From contig CBFDUE010000054.1 of assembly GCA_965613025.1 (NCBI GenBank), forward strand, positions 1-16,720: DNA of 16,720 nt. Reading direction: 5' to 3'. Every line of letters starts with the position of its first letter. Position 1 is the stretch's first letter. Below are positions 7,984 to 14,408 of this stretch, piece by piece. The position numbers and the translations under genes are program-made. Source of the stretch: CAYTXJ01 sp965613025. GTDB taxonomy: Bacteria; Desulfobacterota; DSM-4660; Desulfatiglandales; JALVMZ01. A model generated the notes under the pieces. The model was not told where the DNA came from. It ran no database searches and saw nothing but the letters and a program-made list of their open reading frames with translations.

Positions 7984-9813
7984 ATGATACATGTTCTGAG
8001 TCCAAAGATATACATAGTTCTCTTTTTAATATCTTTCTTTCTTTCCCTATTGCTGACTCCTTTATTTGGGAGATTGGCTTTAAGGAAAGGAATTATTGCA
8101 ATTCCCAAAAAGGATAGATGGCATAAAGATAAGACACCTCTGTTGGGAGGGGTATCCATATTTCTATCACACCTTTTAGTATCTGCTCTTGCCTTCATAA
8201 TATTTGGTATAAATCAGCCTGATATTAAATACATAGCATTTTTCATATCCGCTTTCTTTATCTTCTTACTTGGATTAATAGATGATATAGTCTGCATAGA
8301 GGCCCATCATAAATTGGTCTCCCAGATAGTTATTTCATCTTTAATTCTGTTTTTTGGCTTTAGGCTTAATTGGACATCTTCCAATACCCTGAATTTTCTG
8401 ATCTCCATTGTGTGGTTAGTATCCATAATCAATGCCTTTAACTTGATAGATAATATGGATGGCCTCTCTGCAGGTATTGCTTTTATAGCGGCTGGTTTTA
8501 TTTTCTTTAATGTGTATTTTTATGAAATAGCCGATAAAGACTCTTTGATTGTGCTTGCCATTTTGTCTTCATTTATGGGCACTCTTTTAGGATTTCTCAT
8601 ATTTAATTTTAACCCTGCCTCCATCTTCATGGGAGATAGTGGAAGCCTATATTTAGGATTTGTGCTTGCTACCTTTTCAACCTCTGTTATCAAGACAGGA
8701 GGTGGTCCATCAGGGGTTCGTCACCTGCTTTCCATTATAGCTGTTCCCATCTTCATATTGTTTATACCGCTTCTGGATACCCTATTTGTCAGCATTATGA
8801 GAAAGTTATTTAAAAGGCCCATCTCCCAAGGTGGAAAGGATCATTCATCTCATAGAATGGTTGCCATTGGTTTTTCAGAGAGAAAGACAGTCCTGATCCT
8901 TTACATCTTTTCCGTTATTTCTGGATTTCTGGCACTATCTTTAAATTATCTTAGCACCTGGACTGCGTTAGCTTTGATATGTGTATATCTATTATTTATT
9001 GGATTTTTCTGGGTATACCTTTCAAAGGTAAAGGTCTATGAGCATAACTCCATCTCATATACATATCTGCGTCCTATATTTTCTCATATCTCATATATGA
9101 AAATTCCGCTTCAGATGCTTCTGGACATCATACTTATCACCCTTTCATATTATACATCTTATCTATTAAGATTTGAGGGGGATATTGGCGCAAATTTTAA
9201 TTTCTTTTTAAAATCCCTTCCCATTCTGATTGCATTTCAGATATTTTCATTTTATACAGTAGGGATATATAAGAGGATATGGGGAAGCACTGGTATTGCG
9301 GATCTTATTGACTATGCAAAGGCTATCTCTTTGGGAACAATATCAACTATTCTGGTTTTACTTTTTCTGTATAGATTTATGAGCTTTTCAAGAGTTGTTT
9401 TTATACTGTATTGGATATTAATGCTTCTTTTGACCTCACTTTCAAGACTCAGCTTTAGGATAATAGAGGAGGGGGTGAAGAGATCAAAACTGGATGGCAT
9501 TCCTGCCCTTATCTATGGAGCAGGAGCGGGGGGAGAGATCCTTTTAAAGGAGATTGAAAATAATTCCAGTCTCAATATGAGAGTAGTGGGTTTTATAGAC
9601 GACAATAAGGATATGCAAGGGAAACAGATAAGAGGATATCCTGTTTTGGGAGATGAATCAAAGATAATAGATCTTATAGATAGATACGGAATTAAAAGGA
9701 TTATCATCTCTTTTAAAGAGGGGGGGGATAAAAAGAGGGTCTATTTAGAGGAAATCTGTAGAAAAAATAATCTGGATGTGGAAATATTACAGATGAAACT
9801 TTTAATATTTTAG
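7984..9813 (+). CDS. Fusion: WecA/TagO-type polyprenyl-phosphate sugar-1-phosphate transferase + FlaA1/CapD N-terminal membrane and nucleotide-binding domain
   Basis: A 609-residue two-part protein. Residues 1 to about 350 form a MraY/WecA/TagO transferase with about ten helices: TPLLGG at 51-56, Asp pair D100-D101, NLIDNMDG at 153-160, NFNPASIFMGDSG at 208-220, and cytoplasmic HSSHR at 287-291. This family moves a HexNAc-1-phosphate from a UDP-sugar to undecaprenyl phosphate, starting O-antigen or related glycans. Residues from about 370 add four more helices and a Rossmann domain with YGAGAGGE at 511-518 and GFIDDN at 536-541. That is the N-terminal half of FlaA1/CapD/PglF-type nucleotide-sugar dehydratases. 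The protein ends right after this domain, so the catalytic dehydratase/epimerase half is absent. WecA alone is about 350-370 residues. No ribosome site is obvious before ATG 7984. Confidence 0.87.
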   Translation: MIHVLSPKIYIVLFLISFFLSLLLTPLFGRLALRKGIIAIPKKDRWHKDKTPLLGGVSIFLSHLLVSALAFIIFGINQPDIKYIAFFISAFFIFLLGLIDDIVCIEAHHKLVSQIVISSLILFFGFRLNWTSSNTLNFLISIVWLVSIINAFNLIDNMDGLSAGIAFIAAGFIFFNVYFYEIADKDSLIVLAILSSFMGTLLGFLIFNFNPASIFMGDSGSLYLGFVLATFSTSVIKTGGGPSGVRHLLSIIAVPIFILFIPLLDTLFVSIMRKLFKRPISQGGKDHSSHRMVAIGFSERKTVLILYIFSVISGFLALSLNYLSTWTALALICVYLLFIGFFWVYLSKVKVYEHNSISYTYLRPIFSHISYMKIPLQMLLDIILITLSYYTSYLLRFEGDIGANFNFFLKSLPILIAFQIFSFYTVGIYKRIWGSTGIADLIDYAKAISLGTISTILVLLFLYRFMSFSRVVFILYWILMLLLTSLSRLSFRIIEEGVKRSKLDGIPALIYGAGAGGEILLKEIENNSSLNMRVVGFIDDNKDMQGKQIRGYPVLGDESKIIDLIDRYGIKRIIISFKEGGDKKRVYLEEICRKNNLDVEILQMKLLIF

Positions 9814-9830
9814 GCTATATAAAACCTTAG

Positions 9831-9838
9831 AAAGGAGG
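9831..9838 (+). promoter_or_regulatory. Strong ribosome binding site for the crotonase-family gene
   Basis: AAAGGAGG lies 8 nt before ATG 9847. It is one of the best Shine-Dalgarno matches in the window and contrasts with the weak or absent sites of the envelope genes upstream. It fixes the start of the following gene. Confidence 0.85.
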
Positions 9839-9846
9839 TTTTTAAG

Positions 9847-11046
9847 ATGAAAGGGCCCATAAGGATTGTGCTTAAAAATGAAATCAATGGATATAATTAC
9901 ATAGGAAGGATCTTTGAATGGGAAGAAGATAGTGCATACCTGTATATAGATCAAATAAGATTCAAAGATATACCAGGTGCAGTGCTTACCTACTACAATC
10001 CACCAGTTCATCAGGTGGGGAATCCTGCCCTTGATGCATATCTGGAAGGTCTATCTAAGTGCAGGAGTTATGATCTCAATTTTTTGATACTATATTCATG
10101 CCATGATCCAGTTCATGCGGGGGGAGATCTAAAGGAGAGCCTTAAGAGGCTTGATGAGACATTGAAGAAGAAGGAGGAGCTTGAAAAGAAAGGGGCTTTG
10201 GCTGAAGATATTGATAGACTCTTTAACTGGGCAGATAGTAGGATAAAAAAAGGGGTATCACTTCATAAAAGTGTAAGGGAACTCTCTGAGCATATGCGGG
10301 TTGTATCTGTATGTGGTGGAGGAACCAGGTTTGGTGGATCTGCTGAGATATGCCTTATGGCTGATTATTTGGTGGGGGATTCCAGAAGCAGGCTCTGTTT
10401 CAGTGAGGCCATGATAGGATTGATTCCTGGTTGGAGTGGGATTGGAAGAACCATTGTAAAGGCAGGAGTCTTGAATGCAAGATATATGGCATCTACTGGA
10501 AGAGACATTGATTCCAGGAAACTCAGAGATATGGGAGTCTATAACATAGTAGTGGATGTTCCCTATCCCTTTCCAAAGAGATCAAAGACAGATGATCCAC
10601 AGAAGGATAAGGCTGAATATCTGAAGGCATTGGAAGAACATGAGGAGAATTGTGGAAAGCTCCTTTTCCCAAAGGCATTGGAGATTGCCACATGCAGAGA
10701 GGAAGATATTTCTGTTTTAAAGGAAGACAATAGAATCTCACTTTCAAGTATGGAAGATATGGAAAGAGAGGTCAGTTTCAGATCTAATCCTCAAAATTAC
10801 TCTCATATATGGGGAAGACCCCTTAGAGAAGTTAAGGATGAGATAAAAAAGATGGGAAGACCCCTTGCTCCTCAGTCCATAGAGGCCTTAAATGAGCTCT
10901 TTTCTAAGGGATTGGAGGGTGGATTTAATGAGTTTGAATTTGTCAAGATGGAGGGTGAGCTGGATGGAAAGCTTTATAGGGATCCCAGATTTAGAGAGGG
11001 GATAGTTGCAACCCTTGAACAGAGGGTGGCAAAATTTATCATATAA
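9847..11046 (+). CDS. Enlarged crotonase-fold protein (enoyl-CoA hydratase/isomerase family)
   Basis: A 399-residue crotonase homologue, against about 260 for ordinary enoyl-CoA hydratase. The fold starts near residue 45. The first oxyanion-hole block is HAGGD at 90-94. The second lies around FGGSAEICLMADYLVG, and E167 and E187 (in FSEAMIG) are 20 residues apart, as are the two catalytic glutamates of rat enoyl-CoA hydratase (E144, E164). Both acids needed for hydration therefore seem present. The C-terminus ends EGIVATLEQRVAKF, the usual crotonase tail. Extra length comes from about 40 N-terminal residues, a charged helical insert around 97-142, and a long segment at about 240-350. Ring-opening BamA/Oah hydrolases are of similar size, but the Glu187 motif fits a hydratase better. 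Substrate unknown; neighbours imply a CoA thioester. Confidence 0.8.
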   Translation: MKGPIRIVLKNEINGYNYIGRIFEWEEDSAYLYIDQIRFKDIPGAVLTYYNPPVHQVGNPALDAYLEGLSKCRSYDLNFLILYSCHDPVHAGGDLKESLKRLDETLKKKEELEKKGALAEDIDRLFNWADSRIKKGVSLHKSVRELSEHMRVVSVCGGGTRFGGSAEICLMADYLVGDSRSRLCFSEAMIGLIPGWSGIGRTIVKAGVLNARYMASTGRDIDSRKLRDMGVYNIVVDVPYPFPKRSKTDDPQKDKAEYLKALEEHEENCGKLLFPKALEIATCREEDISVLKEDNRISLSSMEDMEREVSFRSNPQNYSHIWGRPLREVKDEIKKMGRPLAPQSIEALNELFSKGLEGGFNEFEFVKMEGELDGKLYRDPRFREGIVATLEQRVAKFII

Positions 11047-11056
11047 CAAATTATTT

Positions 11057-11062
11057 AGGAGG
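11057..11062 (+). promoter_or_regulatory. Ribosome binding site that sets the start of the HMGL-like gene
   Basis: AGGAGG lies 6 nt before ATG 11069. It decides between this ATG and an upstream in-frame ATG at 11006, which would lie inside the preceding crotonase gene, lacks such a site, and would add 21 residues with no family resemblance. Confidence 0.85.
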
Positions 11063-11068
11063 TTTAAT

Positions 11069-12244
11069 ATGGCACAATATGATCTCTTTAGTGTTCATCC
11101 AAATATGCCAAAGAGAGTAAAGATAGCAGATATAACTGTCAGAGACGGCTTTCAACATGAAGAGATATGGATTCCCACAGAGGCAAAGATCTTTTATCTT
11201 CAAGAGCTTGCCCTTGCAGGGGTAAAGAGGATTGAGGTTACTAATCTCGGAAATCCCTATATAATGCCCCAATTTAAGGATGCAGAGGAGGTTCTTAAAG
11301 GGATAAGGAGTGAAAGATTTATTAAAAAGCTTAAGAGAAAGGGCTTTGATCCTGATCAGATTGAATGGACAGCGGTTACAATAAGGGAGAGGGCAGTAGA
11401 TAGAGCCATTGAATTGAAACAGCAGGGGATTGGTCCAGACAGGGTGCTTATGATGGTATCAACTGATGAGGAACATCACTACAAAAACAGCGGCTCAACC
11501 CTTCCTGAATATTGGAAAGAGGCAGAGAGGTGTATCAAAAAGTGTAAGGATGCAGGTATCAAGATGTGTGGAACAGTATCCACTATCTGGGGAAGTCCCA
11601 TCTCCGGACCCACCCGCTTTGAAGACGCAATTGAATTTACCAAAAGGTGGCTAAGTATTGGAGCTGATGATATAGAACATGCAGATCATGATGGCTCTGC
11701 TCCACCTGACCAGGTCTATAGATACTTTTCCATGATTCTGGATGCCATACCAAATCCAGACCTTCATATTGCCCATTTCCATGTAACCAGAGGATGGGGG
11801 CTTGCAAATGTTTTGGCGGCACTGGAGGCAGGAGTTGAGATATTTGAAGGAACCTTAGGAGGAATAGGGGGGCAGCCTGCCAATTTCTTGGACAGGACAC
11901 CCGTGCCTGGCACAGGGGCATATTACTATAGAGATCCCAATATAGTGGGATTGGTTTCAATTGAAGATATGTGTGTTATGATGGATGAGATGGGGATAGA
12001 TCTTGATGGAATAAATGTGGATAGAATCCTTGAGTTGGGTACTCTTATGGAAAAGACGCTGGGAAGAAGGCTTAGATCAGAGACCATATTGAGTGGAAGG
12101 ATTCCTAAGGAGCCCAGGTGGGAATTTAGGGCAAAGGGTCTAAAAGAGAGAAAGGAGATGTTAGGTGAAAAGGAGGGGCAGGTATATCCAGAGGATTGGC
12201 CCCAGGAGGTGACTCTTCCAGAGGAGATATTAAAGAGGAGCTGA
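11069..12244 (+). CDS. HMG-CoA-lyase-like aldolase (DRE-TIM family) lacking the catalytic Cys
   Basis: A 391-residue DRE-TIM metallolyase related to hydroxymethylglutaryl-CoA lyase. ITVRDGFQ places R25 and D26 where HMG-CoA lyase has its catalytic Arg and metal-binding Asp. HFH at 236-238 matches the metal-binding His pair. Other matches are VSTDEEHHYKNSGST at 130-144 and the strand with GTVSTIWGSP. The mobile-loop signature GLGGCP reads GIGGQP, with Q269 at the position of the essential Cys (C266 in the human enzyme), and the loop after it is altered. The protein likely binds a divalent metal and does Claisen-type C-C cleavage or formation on an acyl-CoA, but not by the standard Cys-dependent route. 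About 60-80 residues beyond the barrel form a C-terminal extension. It starts 22 bp after the crotonase gene and overlaps the convergent second lyase by 15 bp. Confidence 0.82.
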   Translation: MAQYDLFSVHPNMPKRVKIADITVRDGFQHEEIWIPTEAKIFYLQELALAGVKRIEVTNLGNPYIMPQFKDAEEVLKGIRSERFIKKLKRKGFDPDQIEWTAVTIRERAVDRAIELKQQGIGPDRVLMMVSTDEEHHYKNSGSTLPEYWKEAERCIKKCKDAGIKMCGTVSTIWGSPISGPTRFEDAIEFTKRWLSIGADDIEHADHDGSAPPDQVYRYFSMILDAIPNPDLHIAHFHVTRGWGLANVLAALEAGVEIFEGTLGGIGGQPANFLDRTPVPGTGAYYYRDPNIVGLVSIEDMCVMMDEMGIDLDGINVDRILELGTLMEKTLGRRLRSETILSGRIPKEPRWEFRAKGLKERKEMLGEKEGQVYPEDWPQEVTLPEEILKRS

Positions 12245-13183
12245 TTCTACCTGGGGGATCTTTTCATAGATTTCTGATCTTATAAAATGGGAAAGTGATA
12301 GGATTCTCTTTAGATCTATATCAATAGGAATATTATTGGAGATGAAGCCTTGAATCAGATCCTCTGTAGATTGATTACCAGGTGCACCGGTTATACATCC
12401 ACCTGTGCCTCCTATGGAGGCATCAAAACGCCTGATCCCCATTTCATAGGCCAATATGCTCATCTCAACTGCAAATGAGGAGGAGATATGGTGAGGATGG
12501 TAGGCAATTCTTAAGATCTCCTCCTCATTCCTCCCTCTTAGGATCTCTCCTATTACCTTTTCTGTTCTGATCTTATCTGCAACCCCTTGAAGATCTGAGA
12601 TGGTTACAATTTCAATTCCCATATCAAAAAACATATCTATATAGGAGTTTACTTTTCTGAGATCTGCCTCCAAAAATCCTGCCTTTCCCATATATCCAAA
12701 TACTGCTGATATGTATCCAAAGATACTGATATCTTTTGAACAGGCATCTTTTATTATCCTTTGATACTCCTTGAGCGTATCTTCAATACTCCATCCCAGA
12801 TTTAGCCTGTTATGTTCTTCCACAGCAGAGAAGAAGAGGCCCAGAGTATAGTTATATCCTTCAGGGCCAAGGTCTAATCTTAAAAAGGTCTCATATCCTC
12901 TCCAATTTGGAACCAATACTATTATGCGGGCATCCTCTACCCTTCCTAAGAGATTTACAATCTCTTTAAGTTCCCCTTCAGCCATTGCAGGAGCAATTTT
13001 GGGATTTATGCAAGAAAAGAGCTCTATCTCTTTTATGCCTGCCTGAAGCAGTCTCTTTGCTATCTCTACTCTTATTTTGGGATTGAATATATGAAGATAT
13101 CCTGCAGACACATTTTGACCAAATTCTCTCAGTGTCACATCCCTTATTATGACCTTACCATCTTTCATCTTTATGATTGACAT
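12230..13183 (-). CDS. Second HMG-CoA-lyase-like aldolase (DRE-TIM family)
   Basis: A 317-residue pyruvate-carboxyltransferase/HMGL-domain protein on the opposite strand, about the length of bacterial HMG-CoA lyase. VIIRDVTLREFGQ gives R19 and E20; HMG-CoA lyase has Asp at the second position, while homocitrate-synthase-type enzymes have Glu. The metal-binding HPH is at 229-231, GGTGGC ends in C263 (the expected catalytic Cys), and GNQSTEDL at 269-276 matches the family's GNVATED block. ISDLQG at 195-200 matches the GDTIG strand. It is therefore the catalytically complete member of the pair. The start is uncertain: AAGGAG abuts ATG 13183 with no spacer, and ATG 13168, five codons in, has a 15-nt spacer. 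Both leave the domain intact. It is divergent from the acyl-CoA dehydrogenase and convergent with the other lyase. Confidence 0.85.
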   Translation of the reverse strand: MSIIKMKDGKVIIRDVTLREFGQNVSAGYLHIFNPKIRVEIAKRLLQAGIKEIELFSCINPKIAPAMAEGELKEIVNLLGRVEDARIIVLVPNWRGYETFLRLDLGPEGYNYTLGLFFSAVEEHNRLNLGWSIEDTLKEYQRIIKDACSKDISIFGYISAVFGYMGKAGFLEADLRKVNSYIDMFFDMGIEIVTISDLQGVADKIRTEKVIGEILRGRNEEEILRIAYHPHHISSSFAVEMSILAYEMGIRRFDASIGGTGGCITGAPGNQSTEDLIQGFISNNIPIDIDLKRILSLSHFIRSEIYEKIPQVESAPL

Positions 13184-13247
13184 CTCCTTGGCTGATTCCT
13201 ATAAGTATCCTCAAAACATAATAAAAGATTCTTTATAAGGAGTTCAA
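13184..13247. promoter_or_regulatory. Divergent intergenic region between lyase and acyl-CoA dehydrogenase
   Basis: Only 64 bp separate two genes read in opposite directions, so promoters for both must lie here or overlap the coding ends. A CATAAT at 13217-13222 could be a -10 hexamer for the rightward gene, but no good -35 sits 17 bp upstream. No clear operator palindrome was seen. The assignment rests on gene layout only. Confidence 0.4.
13237..13242 (+). promoter_or_regulatory. Ribosome binding site for acyl-CoA dehydrogenase
   Basis: AAGGAG lies 5 nt before ATG 13248 and supports that start, which also gives the family's usual N-terminus and length. Confidence 0.8.
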
Positions 13248-14399
13248 ATGGATTTCTCACTTTCTATGGAACATGAGATATTAAGAAATACTGTTCGGCA
13301 ATTTGCTGAAAAGGAGATTAAACCAGTAGCCAAGGAGCTGGATGAGAGAGAGGAATTCTCCTATGAGACCATGGAAAAGATGGCTGGTATGGGTCTATTT
13401 GGTATGGTGGTAACTGAGGAATATGGGGGACAGGGGCTTGACTATCTTTCATATATTATTGCCACAGAAGAGATTGCAAGGGTAGACGGATCTCATGCCG
13501 CTACAGTTGCTGCGGGTAATTCCTTAGGGATTGGCCCCATATACTATTTTGGAAATGAGCAGCAGAAGCAGAGATATCTTCCGGATCTTTGTGCAGGAAG
13601 GGCTCTTTGGGGTTTTGGCCTCACCGAACCCAATGCAGGATCTGATGCTGCAAATACCCATACTACCGCAGAACTTAGGGGTGATAGATGGATAATCAAT
13701 GGAAGCAAGATATTTATAACCAATGCATCCACCAAGATAAGCAGAGGGGTCACAGTGCTATGTCGTACAGGCACAAGAGATGACGGAAGGCCAGAGCTAT
13801 CTTGTATCCTGGTTGAAACTGGCACCCCTGGATATACAGCAAAAGAGATGCATGGAAAGATGATGTGGAGGGCATCAAATACAAGTGAACTCTATTTTGA
13901 CGATTGTTCTGTCCCTTATGAAAATCTATTGGGAGAGAGAGGAAGAGGTTTTCGCCAGATGATGCAGACATTAGACAGGGGTAGGCTATCCATTGCAGCA
14001 ATGGGTCTGGGTGGGGCACAGGGATGTTTTGAGATGGCACTTAGATACAGTAAAGAGAGGGTTCAATTTGGAAAGCCCATAGGCTCCTTTCAGGTAAATG
14101 CATTTAAACTTGCAGATATGGCACTGGAGATAGAGTGTGCGAGGCTTCTTTTATATAAGGCTTGTTGGCTTGCCGACAATAATAAGCCCTTTACAAAAGA
14201 GGCATCAATGGCAAAGCTCTATTGCTCGGAGGTTATGTACAGATGTGCAAATCATGCCGTGCAACTGCACGGTGGATATGGCCTGATGAAAGAGTATGAT
14301 GTTGAGAGATTTTACAGAGATCAAAAACTCCTGGAGATAGGTGAAGGGACCAGCGAAGTGCAGAGGATTATTATTGCAAGGATGATCGGAGTGCTCTGA
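13248..14399 (+). CDS. Acyl-CoA dehydrogenase (FAD-dependent, short/branched-chain type)
   Basis: A complete 383-residue acyl-CoA dehydrogenase of standard length. It has an N-terminal helical domain, the flavin-binding GFGLTEPNAGSD (122-133), the beta-domain block WIINGSKIFITNA (148-160), QFGKPIGSFQ, and the C-terminal QLHGGYG (339-345). The catalytic base is E363 in LLEIGEGTSE, the same place as in short-chain, branched-chain and butyryl-CoA dehydrogenases, not the alternative site of isovaleryl-CoA and long-chain enzymes. It oxidises an acyl-CoA at the alpha-beta bond and would pass electrons to electron-transferring flavoprotein, which is not in the window. With the crotonase and lyases it suggests oxidation, hydration and C-C cleavage of a CoA thioester. 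The chain type cannot be fixed from sequence. msbA begins 9 bp downstream and may be co-transcribed. Confidence 0.92.
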   Translation: MDFSLSMEHEILRNTVRQFAEKEIKPVAKELDEREEFSYETMEKMAGMGLFGMVVTEEYGGQGLDYLSYIIATEEIARVDGSHAATVAAGNSLGIGPIYYFGNEQQKQRYLPDLCAGRALWGFGLTEPNAGSDAANTHTTAELRGDRWIINGSKIFITNASTKISRGVTVLCRTGTRDDGRPELSCILVETGTPGYTAKEMHGKMMWRASNTSELYFDDCSVPYENLLGERGRGFRQMMQTLDRGRLSIAAMGLGGAQGCFEMALRYSKERVQFGKPIGSFQVNAFKLADMALEIECARLLLYKACWLADNNKPFTKEASMAKLYCSEVMYRCANHAVQLHGGYGLMKEYDVERFYRDQKLLEIGEGTSEVQRIIIARMIGVL

Positions 14400-14408
14400 T
14401 ATTTTTAA

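Noticed and set aside
9847..11046. BamA/Oah ring-opening hydrolase of anaerobic benzoyl-CoA degradation
   Set aside because: The large size first suggested it, but the second catalytic Glu block (FSEAMIG) is that of ordinary hydratases, the insert differs from what I recall of BamA, and no other benzoyl-CoA pathway gene is present. A profile search could reopen this.
11006..11068. An upstream start for the first HMGL-like gene, inside the crotonase gene
   Set aside because: It has no ribosome site and adds residues with no family match. AGGAGG with a 6-nt spacer supports ATG 11069.
11637..11960. A 107-residue open frame on the minus strand
   Set aside because: It lies entirely antisense to the well-supported HMGL-like gene and shows no recognisable domain, start signal or coding pattern of its own.
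13188..13222. A sigma-70 promoter (TTGGCT with CATAAT) for the acyl-CoA dehydrogenase
   Set aside because: The spacer would be 23 bp, too long, and no other -35 hexamer sits at 17 bp. A promoter is expected in the gap but cannot be pinned down.
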